From contig PZJY01000007.1 of NCBI GenBank assembly GCA_031472005.1, forward strand, positions 1 to 64,000: DNA of 64,000 bases, written 5' to 3'. This document shows positions 36,329 to 48,062 of the stretch, piece by piece. The DNA comes from Tetracladium setigerum. Its lineage: Eukaryota > Ascomycota > Leotiomycetes > Helotiales. The notes below the pieces were generated by a model. That model saw only the letters and a program-made list of their open reading frames with translations, did not search any database and was not told the DNA's origin. The translations under genes and the position numbers were made by a program. Each line of letters starts with the position of its first letter. The first letter of the stretch is position 1.

Positions 36329-36838
36329 TGTTTCGAGATACAGAGGCAGGGACGCAAGACGGGCAGCACAGAACAGACAAGCTATAAGTGTAAAAAATAT
36401 CGTAATGTAGCAGAAATTTAAAATAAAAGGAAAATTTCTGCAAAAAGAATTTGTAATTTTTCAGCTTTCTGCTCCATGCATGACCAAAGGATGCAGAGTC
36501 GCATTGAAATTAACCTTCGTTGATCACCCAATGATCAGTTGGACTCTGACAGTAGAAATGTCTCACTATGAATGACATATCTATGGAGCGCTTGCCTCCC
36601 CACCCATCAGCCGTGTCTTTCATTCACTCCAACTTTGCACGGGATTTTCCTTGCGCCATCACCTGTTCCGGTCTTACAAGTAAGACATAGGCTTAAAAGA
36701 AAACATTTGCCAAGACTGCAATGTGCAAAAGAGGACAACCCAATGTTACTTTCTTATTTAAATGCCCATTCATATCTTTAAATGAATTACACCACAATAT
36801 CCAAATACTAAGCAGGCAGCTACCGCATTCAAATCGCC
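36329..36838. promoter_or_regulatory. Divergent promoter region between MFS and IPNS-like oxygenase
   Basis: About 510 bp between two divergent starts. No gene and no GTACTGTAC copy seen. The plus-strand frames 36572-36942 overlap the oxygenase 5' end and look non-coding. Confidence 0.5.
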
Positions 36839-37756
36839 ATGACATCCACTCCTCCAGAAACCGCGAAAGCGATGGCAGATCGTGGCATTCCCATCGCCGA
36901 CCTCACGATCATCTCACTCGCCAGACTCCGTCAAGGCGATAAAGCTGAAAAGGCCCTGCTAGAGGATGCAGCATCCACCGCCGGCTTTTTTTTCTTGGAC
37001 TTTAGCGGAGATACTGCCGGTGATCGTATGCTTGCATATCTCCCTGGACTCTTTTCAGTCGCTGAGGAGTACTTCCTACAGCCAGAAGAGATAAAGTCAG
37101 AAGGTGTCAGGCTTGATATCAGCGACTCACAAGACTTTGGGTGGAAGAAAGGCAATGGTGCCGAATCATTCGAAGTGAGAATTCTAAATCAGTCCATCTA
37201 CGTACAAAATTCCTTCCGCAGCTAACACCAGGTTCAGATCTCCCGGGATGAAGTGGCTACATTCGGCGATTCCATCGCACAACTCCCTCAACTCTTCTGG
37301 AATAAGTGGAACGACATGGCCGAGTTCAACGCTGGCTGTGACGATGCCTGTATGACCTTGCTCAATGGTCTCTCTATCGACCCTACGGAGTACCACCGAA
37401 CCAATGAGCCAAGTGACACGGGTCTGAAGTTCGTGTCATATCCATCCTCGGATAGAGTGTCGGACGTGCGAGACAACTTGCATACAGATAATGGGACCCT
37501 CACTCTCCTCTTCTACAAGGAGTGGAGCATTCACGCGTTTTTCCGAAAAGACGGCATTTGGGCTTTTATCCCGCCACTAGAAAATTGTGCGCTGGTTAAT
37601 GTTGCAAATTCGTTGCAGAAGATCTCAGGAGGGAGGTTGCATTCGCCCGAGCACAGAGTCACACAACCATTCGATGGCGCGAAAGATCGTTACTTCGTAA
37701 CATATCTCTTGAGACCCGAGAATGCGTTGATCTCGAAATGGAACTCTACCAGATGA
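36839..37756 (+). CDS. Isopenicillin-N-synthase-like 2-oxoglutarate/Fe(II) oxygenase
   Basis: Non-heme iron oxygenase of the DIOX_N plus 2OG-FeII_Oxy type. Exons 36839-37174 and 37232-37756 with a 57-nt intron; 286 residues, somewhat short for the family (usually 310-350). N-terminal DIOX_N start IPIADLTIISLARL and FFFLDF; the iron ligands are the HxD in NLHTDNGTLTLLF (about residue 194) and the distal His in RLHSPEHRV (about 248); DRYFVTYLLRPE follows, where the usual RxS 2-oxoglutarate motif is altered (Arg-Tyr-Phe). No lesion seen. Second iron oxygenase of the locus, divergent from the transporter. Confidence 0.92.
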
Positions 37757-40169
37757 TCATGCATGATGCATAATCTCGGTTAAGCTCTTGATTTTGCAGG
37801 AGGCGGCGTGAATTGCCATGTGAAATATAATGATTTGAGACATTTCCGCCGATTCTTTCAAATCAAATATATATATTTCATGCCGGGGGAAAACAATTCT
37901 CAATCGTTGAAACGGACAGTAAGCAGCGTGTACGAAAATATGAGAGGTCTGAATTATGACCGCAATATAAGATTATTGATATCGTATTGCGCAATATGAG
38001 AAGGTGTCATATCAAGTCGTAGGCGTCTCCCTGAGATTTTCGTACACGTCCTCGATATCGTCCTCCACTGTGGGCCCTATCCCCAACCACGACTTCAAGC
38101 ACTCCAAAGCCTAAATTGTATATATCCCAAGACGATCCCGATGATCGGAAATATGGGCTTAGTGCAGAGTCCACGTAAGCGAAAATCTTATAATTTCAGG
38201 AAACTGAGCTAAAGGGTTGCCGGAACTCAAATTATAGTCTACAACACTAATCCTAATTGAGAAAACTGTCACCATAGCAACTGGTACATGCATGTTGATT
38301 TATCGATGAGGTTTTTGGTTTTACAATAAACAACCAGATGACATCACAAAATTACGATTCTGAATTCATATGAATTGACTTGATTCGTATTTAATTAAAT
38401 ATAATGTTAAGGAAAAAATAAGCTTAGGTTTAAAAGATATAAAACAATAAAAGCGAAGTGAGCCCTCAACGAAATAACTAACAGCATTTTAGAGTTTAGC
38501 GAACCACCCTTTATATATCGTATCGATATGTCATGATAATATGATATATTGCCACATTTTCGTACACACTAGTAGTAACCACCAGGAATGTATGTCTTCC
38601 TGTACCCACTCGCTTGTCTCTGCTTCCGGTGTGCTGATACCACTGCAACTTGCAAGATCTTCACGCAAGCCATTCAATACTTGCTTGCATGCAGCCAAAG
38701 ACCCCTTATATGGAAGCCTGTCTATGAACGGAGAATATATTCTTATCAACTGCCCTCGCTTGGCCGATGAAACACAGGAAAGAGGAAAATATTGCAGTTC
38801 CGTTTACGGGTTACATACAACACTCCTCGCTCCCTTGCCATTCTCCCCTTTCTTCTCTACTGTGCCTACACTTTGCGTGCTGCACGTCGGGGAATCACAC
38901 ATTTGGCTTGCCTGGAATGCGGCTTTCGAGCCATGTGCGGCGCGCTGTTTGTGGAAGTGACCCTCGTATCGTCGTGCATGCGATCGACATCGGGCGGGAT
39001 GAGAGGATTCACACTTTCGGCGTGACTTCTCTGCCCCCCACGGGCCGTGCTATGTCGGAGAACAATCTTTTTTCCATTCATCGGCTATTGGTTTCTTATT
39101 GAAGTCTCCGTTTTTAATATATTTTATGTTTGCCTCTGCTCTATGGTTTCTTTATTGGCGTTTCGACAAGAGAAGAAAAGAGCTGCAGCTAAGTGGCAAG
39201 TTGCCCTGCGAAACCTCGTTGCCGGAAAGCTCGCGATAGAGTTACGTTCACATTAACTATAGATCTCACAGAGCAAGCAATACGTGAACCCCGCGATCAT
39301 CAACCTAGAGTGGCAGAGTTGAAGTTATTCGCAATCTACAAATCCTATTAATTATCACACGGAGATATCAGCACTAGCAGGAGGTGTAACTGATGTGCCG
39401 AACCGCTTCGGCAGCTCCCGCTGTACGTAATTAGGCTCGATCAAATCCGCGAGATATCGATCACTAACCCAATCCTCTCTTTTTCCTGAAAATCTATGAA
39501 AGTTTAAAATACAACTCTATTATTATTGCTTCGAATGCGAGGTTGATTGGTCTGGGAGCATCCCGGCCGAGTTGCATCTCACCGCATCCATCCTCAACTG
39601 CGCATCCTGTCTCCTCGTCCTCCTCATCCAATACTAGAAATGTTTCGCCCAAAATGAGACACAGGTGGAGGTCTAATTCATGCCAAGGGAATAAAGTTTG
39701 GATGCGCAAGGTAAACGCGATGATCAGGATGGGTGCATGCAGAGTAGTACCAGTACTGTACTCCATTGCTGGGAACCAATACCGACTGGTGCAAATCCAC
39801 TCCTGGGGGTCCCTTGAAAATTGAGATGGCAGGGGCTTGGGTGGTGAGTGCCGGAGTGCACGTTCAGCCGGGACCATTGACGCCACTTTATGACAAGACA
39901 AGCTAACAACTTGGTCACCCTGCAAGTCGAGTGACAGATTTGCGACATGGATAGGAGAAACAATGATTTAATCTGCATCATGAATAGAATGTCCCGTGAA
40001 ATTAGTATGCTCCACCAAGTGCCCGAACGCAGTTAAAACATATGTGTTTCGAAAAGACTACATCACAACAGATGTTTAAAGCTTCGAAAGAATTACGTCG
40101 AGTAGACGTCCATCCGTGCAACAACACTCTTTGCCCTTGGCCTTCTAAAACCCTCTCTTTATTTTCATT
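37757..40169. other. Long intergenic region upstream of the heme-oxygenase-like gene
   Basis: 2.4 kb. Open frames overlap on both strands at 38531-39256 and 39494-39925 without recognisable domains or consistent codon use. A GTACTGTAC motif occurs at 39753-39761. Confidence 0.5.
39753..39761. promoter_or_regulatory. GTACTGTAC palindromic motif, heme-oxygenase-like gene promoter
   Basis: About 410 bp upstream of the ATG at 40170; identical to the copies before the prenyltransferase and cupin genes. Confidence 0.35.
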
Positions 40170-42401
40170 ATGGAGTCTGAATTACTGAGATGGGGCCTGG
40201 TCTTTTCTACTCTTGCAATATTCTGTCTACTTGGCCATCGATTTCCAAACGTCCGGTGGCAGAAAGCTTGGTGGCCGGAACCTTACCGAAAAATATCAAC
40301 CCGCAAACTGGGAGAAGATCGTATCCGAAGTAAACAACAAAAAGGAGAGATCCACAACAAAGGAATCGAAGAATTCGACAGAGAGGAGCTTAAAGCACTG
40401 AAGCAGCTGTACTATCAGTTGCATCATCTTGAGAAGTTCCCCGAGGCACTTCCTGGAGCCAAAAGACTTCTATTACTCTTACTAAAGGAGGCAAATTCTG
40501 CGGGAAGAGCTCTTTCTGAGTTTGAGAGCATTTTGTCAGTAGCCAATTTCTCGCGGCAAGGGCTGCAGAATTTCCAGCGCAAACGGGACCACAATATCGG
40601 GACACAATGGGAACAGTATAACTTGCGGAGAAAAGCGGGAGGAAGACGGGAGCTAGTTGAGGATAAGGAGGAAGCAATATGGTGGCTGAAGCAGATCGCT
40701 CCGGTGAAATATGTCGATGGAGCATGGCTCGGTCATATCGGCAAAGTCACCACTCCATTTCTACTCCAGAAGACGATCAAAGGAGCATGGCAGATCTTAT
40801 CCGAAGAGCTCGGAGATGGAGATTTGGAGAAGAATCATGTTCACATTTACCACAAGCTTATCAAATCCCTCGCCCCAGAGCTACCGATGGCAGATGAACT
40901 CGATTTTGGCCATGAACGGCACCAACTGGATCAATTATCTGTATGGAAAGCAGCAACCGCTCAACTGATCATATCCCTTTTTCCAAACGAGTTCTTACCC
41001 GAGATTCTTGGCTTTAACCTTCATTTCGAAGCTATCTCAATCGAAACACTGATGGGTGGGAAGGAGTTGAGGGAAGTTGGGATTAATCCCTATTATTTCA
41101 TCCTACATGTGTCAATCGATAACTCTCATTCTGGGCATAGTGCAATTGCGATAGAGGTCATCTGCGAGTATATGGAATATATACACAGTATGGAAGGCGA
41201 TGAAGGTGTACAAAGAGCATGGGAACGTGTTCAGGCCGGGTATTTACTATCAGCAGGGTTACCTGGGGTAGCGAAGTGTGCCTCGAGAAGAGTATCGATG
41301 GAAAAGTCGAACACCAATCTCAGCCCTATTGAGATGGATGTGATGAACATTTTTATAGCCAAGGCACAGGTTGTGCATGGAATTCACTGCGGGAGTCAGG
41401 TGAAGATCGGAGGCCGGAGTATCGTTGATTGGCTTGATCCTGTGCTACTTGAGTCGGAGCATTGGCAGCGGGGGTTGCTTGATGCTTTAAGTTACAGCAA
41501 ACACTGGATTCGGAGAGGAGATGGTGGAAATAGCAGATTCATGCGAGAATTGCAGTGGAATGGGAAGATGTTCGGATCTTTTACACAGTCTGAGTACGAC
41601 ATCTTGAGAAGTTGGATTGATGGCTTGCCTAGCATTGCCAACATTCTTGATGGTTCTTGTACAAAGCAACAAAACACCAGTGAGGATGACTCCTTCTCCA
41701 ACACCTCCGAATTTGGTCGATTACCCATTGAAAACAACTCATTGTTTGAGTCTTTCAATTCTCTACATGCCTCGATAACGCCGTTCCCGTTTCAAAGACT
41801 TCCGACCTTGGATATCAGCGGCAGCCCCGATTTTGAGAGTTTTCTGCCGCTCTGGCTTTCCCACCCTTGCCTCTTGCAATCATTCGTGGCGGTCCCTTTC
41901 CGAACAAAAAATGAATTTGTCTGCACGATTGTCAGGATTCTTCGCGCCCAAGGAGGATTCGACATCGAACAAGAGTGTGTGGGCGGAATGTGTGAGGTTC
42001 GACGTCCGAATAGCCTCGGGCTTGTCGGGATAGGCATAAACATGATGGGGCAGCAAGGCCTCCCCCTCGCCACAATATCTTCACTGAAACATGTTCTTCA
42101 GATCTGGCCATCGGAATTCTCGGTTTATATGCTGCAAACCTCGATGCGGCCTCTGGAGTACAAGAGCCTTCTTGTTGGAATGGCAACAGCATTCGCACAA
42201 ATGCATGTTATTCTTTCCAAGTCTGAATCCTTTTTATTCTCTAGAATAGATCAGGGTATATTGAGTTTGATAGCCCAGCGAGAGCTGGAAGGATTATCTA
42301 TCTGTTGGCAACAGCTACAACTTGACGAGAAGGAGTATGCTTCGTGTTGTAAAGGGTATCTCACCGCATGCGTTGAGATTAAAAAATGTTTCCAGTCTTG
42401 A
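40170..42401 (+). CDS. Heme-oxygenase-like (iron-containing redox enzyme) protein, 743 residues
   Basis: Single-exon gene with an N-terminal membrane anchor (WGLVFSTLAIFCLLG, residues 8-22). The segment from about residue 165 to 345 resembles the iron-containing redox enzyme / heme-oxygenase-like diiron oxidase fold: VDGAWLGHIGK, then NHVHIYHKLI, then PEILGFNLHFEAI, then YYFILHVSIDNSHSGHSAIA, which supplies the His/Asp/Glu pattern expected of metal ligands. Bacterial members catalyse oxidative C-C or C-N cleavage and N-oxygenation. The C-terminal 350 residues are not recognised; a Ser/Asn-rich linker lies near 500-530. Length is about three times that of bacterial enzymes. No intron and no lesion, in contrast to its neighbours. 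Its place beside the prenyltransferase/dioxygenase set suggests a tailoring oxygenase; this is inference. Confidence 0.72.
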   Translation: MESELLRWGLVFSTLAIFCLLGHRFPNVRWQKAWWPEPYRKISTRKLGEDRIRSKQQKGEIHNKGIEEFDREELKALKQLYYQLHHLEKFPEALPGAKRLLLLLLKEANSAGRALSEFESILSVANFSRQGLQNFQRKRDHNIGTQWEQYNLRRKAGGRRELVEDKEEAIWWLKQIAPVKYVDGAWLGHIGKVTTPFLLQKTIKGAWQILSEELGDGDLEKNHVHIYHKLIKSLAPELPMADELDFGHERHQLDQLSVWKAATAQLIISLFPNEFLPEILGFNLHFEAISIETLMGGKELREVGINPYYFILHVSIDNSHSGHSAIAIEVICEYMEYIHSMEGDEGVQRAWERVQAGYLLSAGLPGVAKCASRRVSMEKSNTNLSPIEMDVMNIFIAKAQVVHGIHCGSQVKIGGRSIVDWLDPVLLESEHWQRGLLDALSYSKHWIRRGDGGNSRFMRELQWNGKMFGSFTQSEYDILRSWIDGLPSIANILDGSCTKQQNTSEDDSFSNTSEFGRLPIENNSLFESFNSLHASITPFPFQRLPTLDISGSPDFESFLPLWLSHPCLLQSFVAVPFRTKNEFVCTIVRILRAQGGFDIEQECVGGMCEVRRPNSLGLVGIGINMMGQQGLPLATISSLKHVLQIWPSEFSVYMLQTSMRPLEYKSLLVGMATAFAQMHVILSKSESFLFSRIDQGILSLIAQRELEGLSICWQQLQLDEKEYASCCKGYLTACVEIKKCFQS

Positions 42402-44283
42402 ACAACTTCAAACTAGAAATCTGGGCAAGGTTGCTATAATATAGATAGAAAGTTCTCTCGCAATTCATCAAATTACTCTAAATCTTCTCCTTATCAAGGT
42501 GCTAGTCAAGAGGTGGTTTCTGTGACGTTTATCCGGAATGATTTCTCAAATGTGGTAGGCTCAAATTTTGTGGTCAATCTCATCACATGCATACTTTGAT
42601 CGCATAACAAAGTATTCAAGACATTTACTTTACTAATAACAGGTTACCGCCAACTGCAGTTTCGATTTCGTCGAAGAGAAAACCGTCCAGCGGTCAAATA
42701 TTCGAAGTTGAATTGAAAATCAGGAGCTTGCACCGTGTGGCATTACCCTTTGATCTTCTCCTCCATATACACCTTTCGTAGTAAAAAATAGCCACTGCTA
42801 GTACGCAGGCTTGGATTTGGTTTCTTGATACAGATCGTTACCAAAATCAACAACCTCTCCTCGGGCTTATCCCTTTCCTTCAAAGACAAACACTGAGTAA
42901 GACACTGCGCTCATACCGACGGAGGAGCCGTAGATCAGCTTCGCTAGCAAGTCCTTCAAGATTCGAAGGAAACAGGGAGTAAGTTAATACTTGCGGGCGG
43001 AAGAGGAGTTTGATGCCAAAGACCAGAAACGACCTCGCCCAGCCCTAGACCGAGGCATAGTAGAAGATGGGCGAGAAATACAACAACAGCTCGAGCAAGA
43101 TCCCACCATGTCAGTTCTCCGACAACCGTCTTCGTCGAGACACATAAAACGAGCGCAATTTTGGGCAGAAGATTGCTTTATTGGAGATAAGTTCGCTACG
43201 AGACGAGTTTCGTATCATGGGCCGCCACTAAATCATCTTAGTGAGCGACGATTTGGACTATTTCCACCTAGGACTGAGTTGATGTCTGAACAAGGAATTT
43301 TTGATTTTCATTCAAGAGATTGTATTATTGAGTCTATAAATAAAAGATCGAGCCCTTTTGCTTAGGGCTACTTCTTGTATTTCAAGGTTTGCGTCTCAAG
43401 GGGTTTCGCTGGTTTTGAAGGCAGATTGATAGTCCTTGCTAGGAAATCTACTGAACGCAGGACTCCTCTTCGTTAAATACTAAATAATTCTCTTTATCTC
43501 ATAATCTTTAATTCTTTAAAAAAATATTCGGGACCTCTGTTGCGGAACTCGGAGCCACATGGATCGCCTGCGAACAATCAACCACTGCGACTCGATTGAC
43601 ACACTAAGAACATAAGAGTACTTAAAGAGAGAGAGGGAATCATCAATAATTTTGGTTGTGTATTGGGGTTGCTTGTGAGCTTCTGGCAATTCGATCCTGT
43701 GTGTAGCGCTGGTTGATACGGCAGAAACACCCTGAGCGGGGAGCTTCGGATGTAGATCTGTAAGTCATTAATCGCAATAGATTTACATCCATTTCTCGGA
43801 TTCGGAAAAGATTGATCCATACATAACTCAGAGCGAATACATAAATTAGATCCCGTGGGGAACGGTTGTCCTCTGCCCTAACCTTTCGGCTTGGAGTCGC
43901 CAAGAATGAATGGCTCCATGCTACCAGTGGCCTTTCTAACATGACCAAAGCATTCAAAATCATAAAATTGAAAAAGGAAATGAGGGATGGAAACAGGCGA
44001 TGCGGGTGAGTGATGAAGGTATAAAACGAGTGAAGAATTTCTGAGCGGTAATAACTGATACGCGAGACACATTGCATTCATTTTACCCTCCATATGATAC
44101 AAACCAAATCTTCTCTCTTACATCACAGAGAAACTCCCGCGTCCTTATGTAGCTATCTCCGTACGTTGCTTGAAGACCAGGCAGGGTTCTGCTGCACCAA
44201 ACTAGCCTCGCTCCCAATATCCTTATTCTCCTGCTTCCTACAACCATCCAATATATTCATATATTGCTGGTTTCATATACTAA
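42402..44283. other. Intergenic region between metabolite locus and CAZyme cluster
   Basis: 1.9 kb. The frame 42991-43365 opens with TTG and is rich in Arg, Gln and Ser; it might be a degraded exon but has no identifiable domain. The minus-strand frames at 43578-44102 look non-coding. Confidence 0.45.
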
Positions 44284-47200
44284 TCAGTACCACTTCCTCC
44301 TATCATCACTCCAGCCAGGTCTCAAATATGCAGCTTCAAACCCTGGATCAAATGCCGACTCCACAACCCCTAACACCGTCCACGCCACACTCACACTCCC
44401 CCCTTTGGCATCCTGAGCCCAGATACTGAGAGCTATCGTGTTGTCGCCGTGATAGTTGAGAATCCCCGGGAATACTGTTTGGTCAATCAGCCATAAGTCC
44501 CCAGTTCGCATCTGGCGAGAATATAGGAATGAGGAAATAGCTTACCGGGAAAAACAACCTGGTTCCCAATATGCGGAATGTACTTCCCAAACATATACCC
44601 ATTAACATACAACTGAGCTCTGACTTTGGTTCCAGCAGGAGTCCCCAACACAAAGCCTAGACTGACATCTATACCCGTCGGAATATCCAACGGGACCACA
44701 GTTCGGTAAAAGCTCGCACCTGCTTCCGTTAATCCTTCATCTGGACTTGTATTCTCCCATTCAGCATCGTCAAAACCAGGCAAATGCCACCCCAACCTCT
44801 CAGCATGCAAACCCCCTTCCGCATAAGAACCTCTCACTGGGTCAATATTAGCCTCCCCGCCAGCATTTCCCGCAACTTTCCAACTTGTGAAGTTTGCTCC
44901 AGTTTCGATGGAAAGGAGTGTAGCGTTATTGATTCCGCGTGCGTTGGTGGCTCCGCTGGTTTGGTCTTTGCCCATGTGATCTTGGATGATGAAGAGAGTG
45001 TTGGTTGAGTTCTGATGCACGGTTGCGTTGGCGAAGGAGAGCGTTAGGGAGCTTTGCGTGATGGATGTGCTACCGAGGAAGGAACCGATGTGGATGCCGT
45101 TTAAGTAGGCGCTCCATCCGCTGGTGAGAGTTAGAAATATAGGATGGAGAAGATGAAGGGGGTAAAGACCTTGAGGTTCCTCCGATTACCGAGAGATAGA
45201 CTCCTGTGATGTTTACACCAGAGAATGTTCCTCGCCAGAGGATGTTGCCTGTGTGGAATCCTATATCTTTTCAGTGGAGTTCTCTTTTGCTTGATAGGGG
45301 AGGATGGAATATACCATAGTCACTTGCGTAGAGAACCGGATATGTAGCAGGCTTTGTGGGATTCGACGTGGTGCTATGATTTGCAACTGTAAGATTTAGT
45401 ACCCTGTTCAAAACAATATGATACTAGATCTCACCTGTCCACTTCGAGTCATCATAATCGGCAAGCCGCTCTGGCAGCCCATCACTGACTTTCCAATTGT
45501 CGAGAGCAGGAAGTTGAGACAATACAGAGGCAGCTGTGTGATCAGATGTCCCCACTTTCCCTGTTAAACTTTCGTAGGCAGTCCGAGAAACCTTGACATC
45601 TTTACCGTTGAACTTGACTTGTTTGACTGTTGAGGGGGCAAAGATTTCTATTTTGGTAGTTGCGGACCAATCTCCAGTGAGCTCGAGGGTATCTTGCTTG
45701 ATGGTGGCTGTTCGGACAAGATATGGACCTTGTATAATGACTGGAGTAATTAGCATGCACAGATTTAACAAAGTTTGGGATTCTCACCAGTGGAGTTCTC
45801 AGGTGTAAATGGATCCTTCGACGTAGACGGAACCCAAGTCTTGTACGCAGTTGATCTATCAAGTAACACAAATTGGTACTTGTTATCGAATTCCAAAACA
45901 CACTGTCCCTCAAGTTGAGTGTAGGAAGCGATTATTCCTTTGTCGGTCTCCTTACGAAGAAGCGCAGAGCAGCCGTCCTTCTTCAAGGTGTGTCCAGAAC
46001 GTACTCCACTCAAGAGAAACTCTCCACTCTCGCCAGCGGGAAGCCAGAGAAGGACGACGGTTTTCTTCCCCTGTGTCGAGACTGTGAAGACTTCGGCGGT
46101 TGAGTAGATCAACTTAGCTCCTCCCACTGGAAAGTCAGTGACGATTATCTTGGATTGCCGCCCATTCAGGATAATTTCGCTCGCAGACTGTGGGACAGTA
46201 AAGTTTCCCACTGATGTTGAGACATTTAATTTAAATGGAGTGAGCGCAGTTGACGGAGATGACGTGTGAATGGTGACATAGAAAGCACTGTTGGTATCTG
46301 GATTCCGTAGCTCCGAAGTAGTTATTGCGGCACTTGAGGTATATTCTATGTTATTGCCTACCAAATCGACTTTGGTGAGATCCCTTGCCACGCGTAGAAA
46401 CTGAGAAAATAGTTTCGTCTCGTGGTATTTATTGCTGATAATTCTGCTTTCACCTGAACAATACTTAGTAATTTCCCAGGTTAGGTGATATATGGAACCA
46501 ACCGATCGGAGCGCTGTAATCATAGCTTGTTCCTACCCGCGGCATGGGGAGTCCACCTATATTGGTGATCTTACGTCAGTGATGAAATCTGTGTTGGGTA
46601 TGCGGCAGAATATTTTACCCCTGAAAAATCAGTAACGGAATCAAGTGTTTATGGGAGGGTTAAATACCAGCTAGTGCCACCAAACAACATGTACACATTC
46701 ATGGCTGTGACTTTTTGAGCAATATTATGTCTATAATAGACGTTTACCCAGTCAGGGCCAGTAGTATTGACACTTCGAATGTTAGCTCTGTAGCAAATTA
46801 TGGCTAGAAAAACTCACCAACCACCCTGAGGACCACCCAAGGATTATAACTACCGCCTTGAAACTCCTATGCTGTATCAGTAATACGACCCCTGAAACAG
46901 TGTGTGTGAGAGTTTAAAGGGACCCCTTACTGCCAAGAATGAAGGTTGTGTAGGAGCCACTTCCTGAAAGTTTTTATAATAGTCGTAAACAGTAAACTCA
47001 GGTACGTTGCCATTGGTTCCAGTGCATTCCCTAGTATCACAGCTCCAGCAAGACGGGTAATGATCCAAACCATAGTTGTCGACATTTCCTCCGAACCCAG
47101 CACCATAGTCCTTCGACCACGACTTGGTATTCATATTAGGATTGTTGTGCATAATTGGGACATCAATCCCACTATCTCTGACACACTTCTCGAGAAGTTC

Positions 47201-48062
47201 CATGTAAGCGATCGCGTTGTTATTGGGTGTTTTTCTCGCCACGTTCGTCCATTGATTCCCATACTCGTTTTCGATCTGGTAGAGAAAGACATTTCCACCG
47301 TTAGTGACTTGATGTTTGGCGATAACTTCGGACATCTTCTTCATGTATGGAGTCCAAGCAGCTGTGTATCGGGTATCATTGTTTCGCAATGTGCCATAGG
47401 CTCCGGTCGTGACCCAACCAGGGAATCCACCAGCGGAAGTCTCTGCGTTCACATATGGCCCAGGGCGGAAGAGAACGTAGAGTCCGACTTCTTTTGCGAT
47501 ATCGAATAGCCTCGTAAAGTCGTGTGCTCCTGATTCGAAATCTAGGACACCCTCTTTTGGACTGTGATAACCTGTTTTTATTAGAAAGTAATACTAGGCG
47601 CTGGATGATTATTGCTCACCCCAGTTGCCATAAAAACTGATTGTGTTGAATCTAGCTTTTTAGTTAGCTTAAAATTCGATCAGAGACCCTAGGCTTTCAG
47701 AGAAAATATGACAAACCCTGCTGCCTTCACTTTCTGAAGAATATCGATCCATATTTCCGGGACAGGAGCCCTCCAGTAATGCATCTGTAAGAGTGGATGA
47801 GATCAATATCGCCTGTGTATTCTGGAACATTCGTCCACTTACCTCACCTGACCAGATGAAAAGTCGCTGTCCATTGATAATGTAACTGTAATGATCCCTT
47901 CACGCACGTGTACTTAGACATTGTAACCAAATTTTCAGATACATGCACTTACCACTCAACCACCGAATTGAGGCCATTGTTCTGTATAGGCCATTGCTGC
48001 TGACTTCGCACTGGGGCAGCAGCCCAGACGAGGAGAAACGAAATCAAAGCGGATAACTTCAT
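44284..48062 (-). CDS. Secreted GH35 beta-galactosidase, one-base frameshift
   Basis: Large fungal beta-galactosidase that removes terminal galactose from plant galactans. Multi-exon (more than ten introns), about 1,000 residues. Signal peptide MKLSALISFLLVWAAAPVRS; GH35 start DHYSYIINGQRLFIWSGE then MHYWRAPVPEIW; acid/base Glu in FLYQIENEYGNQW; nucleophile Glu in EFQGGSYNPW. Jelly-roll and C-terminal domains follow (NVYMLFGGTSW, QLYVNGYMFGKYIPHIG), ending AYLRPGWSDDRRKWY. Right after EFQGGSYNPW the frame breaks: the expected GGPQGG needs one more G in a G3 run (plus strand CCC, 46836-46838). The lesion lies beside the active site, so if real the enzyme is dead; if a base-calling error, the gene is intact. 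Start of the arabinogalactan cluster. Confidence 0.9.

Noticed and set aside
38531..39256. Overlapping open frames on both strands
   Set aside because: Several frames are open at once, none with a recognisable motif or coherent introns; probably chance.
39494..39925. 143-codon minus-strand frame
   Set aside because: No domain, and the opposite strand is also open.
24123..42401. Search for PKS, NRPS, terpene-synthase or RiPP-precursor gene in the locus
   Set aside because: No carrier-protein, ketosynthase, condensation or DDxxD-type motif seen in any listed frame; a repeat-containing precursor peptide was also not seen.
42991..43365. 124-codon plus-strand frame
   Set aside because: Starts at TTG, Arg/Gln-rich, no recognised family; could be a decayed exon but cannot be supported.
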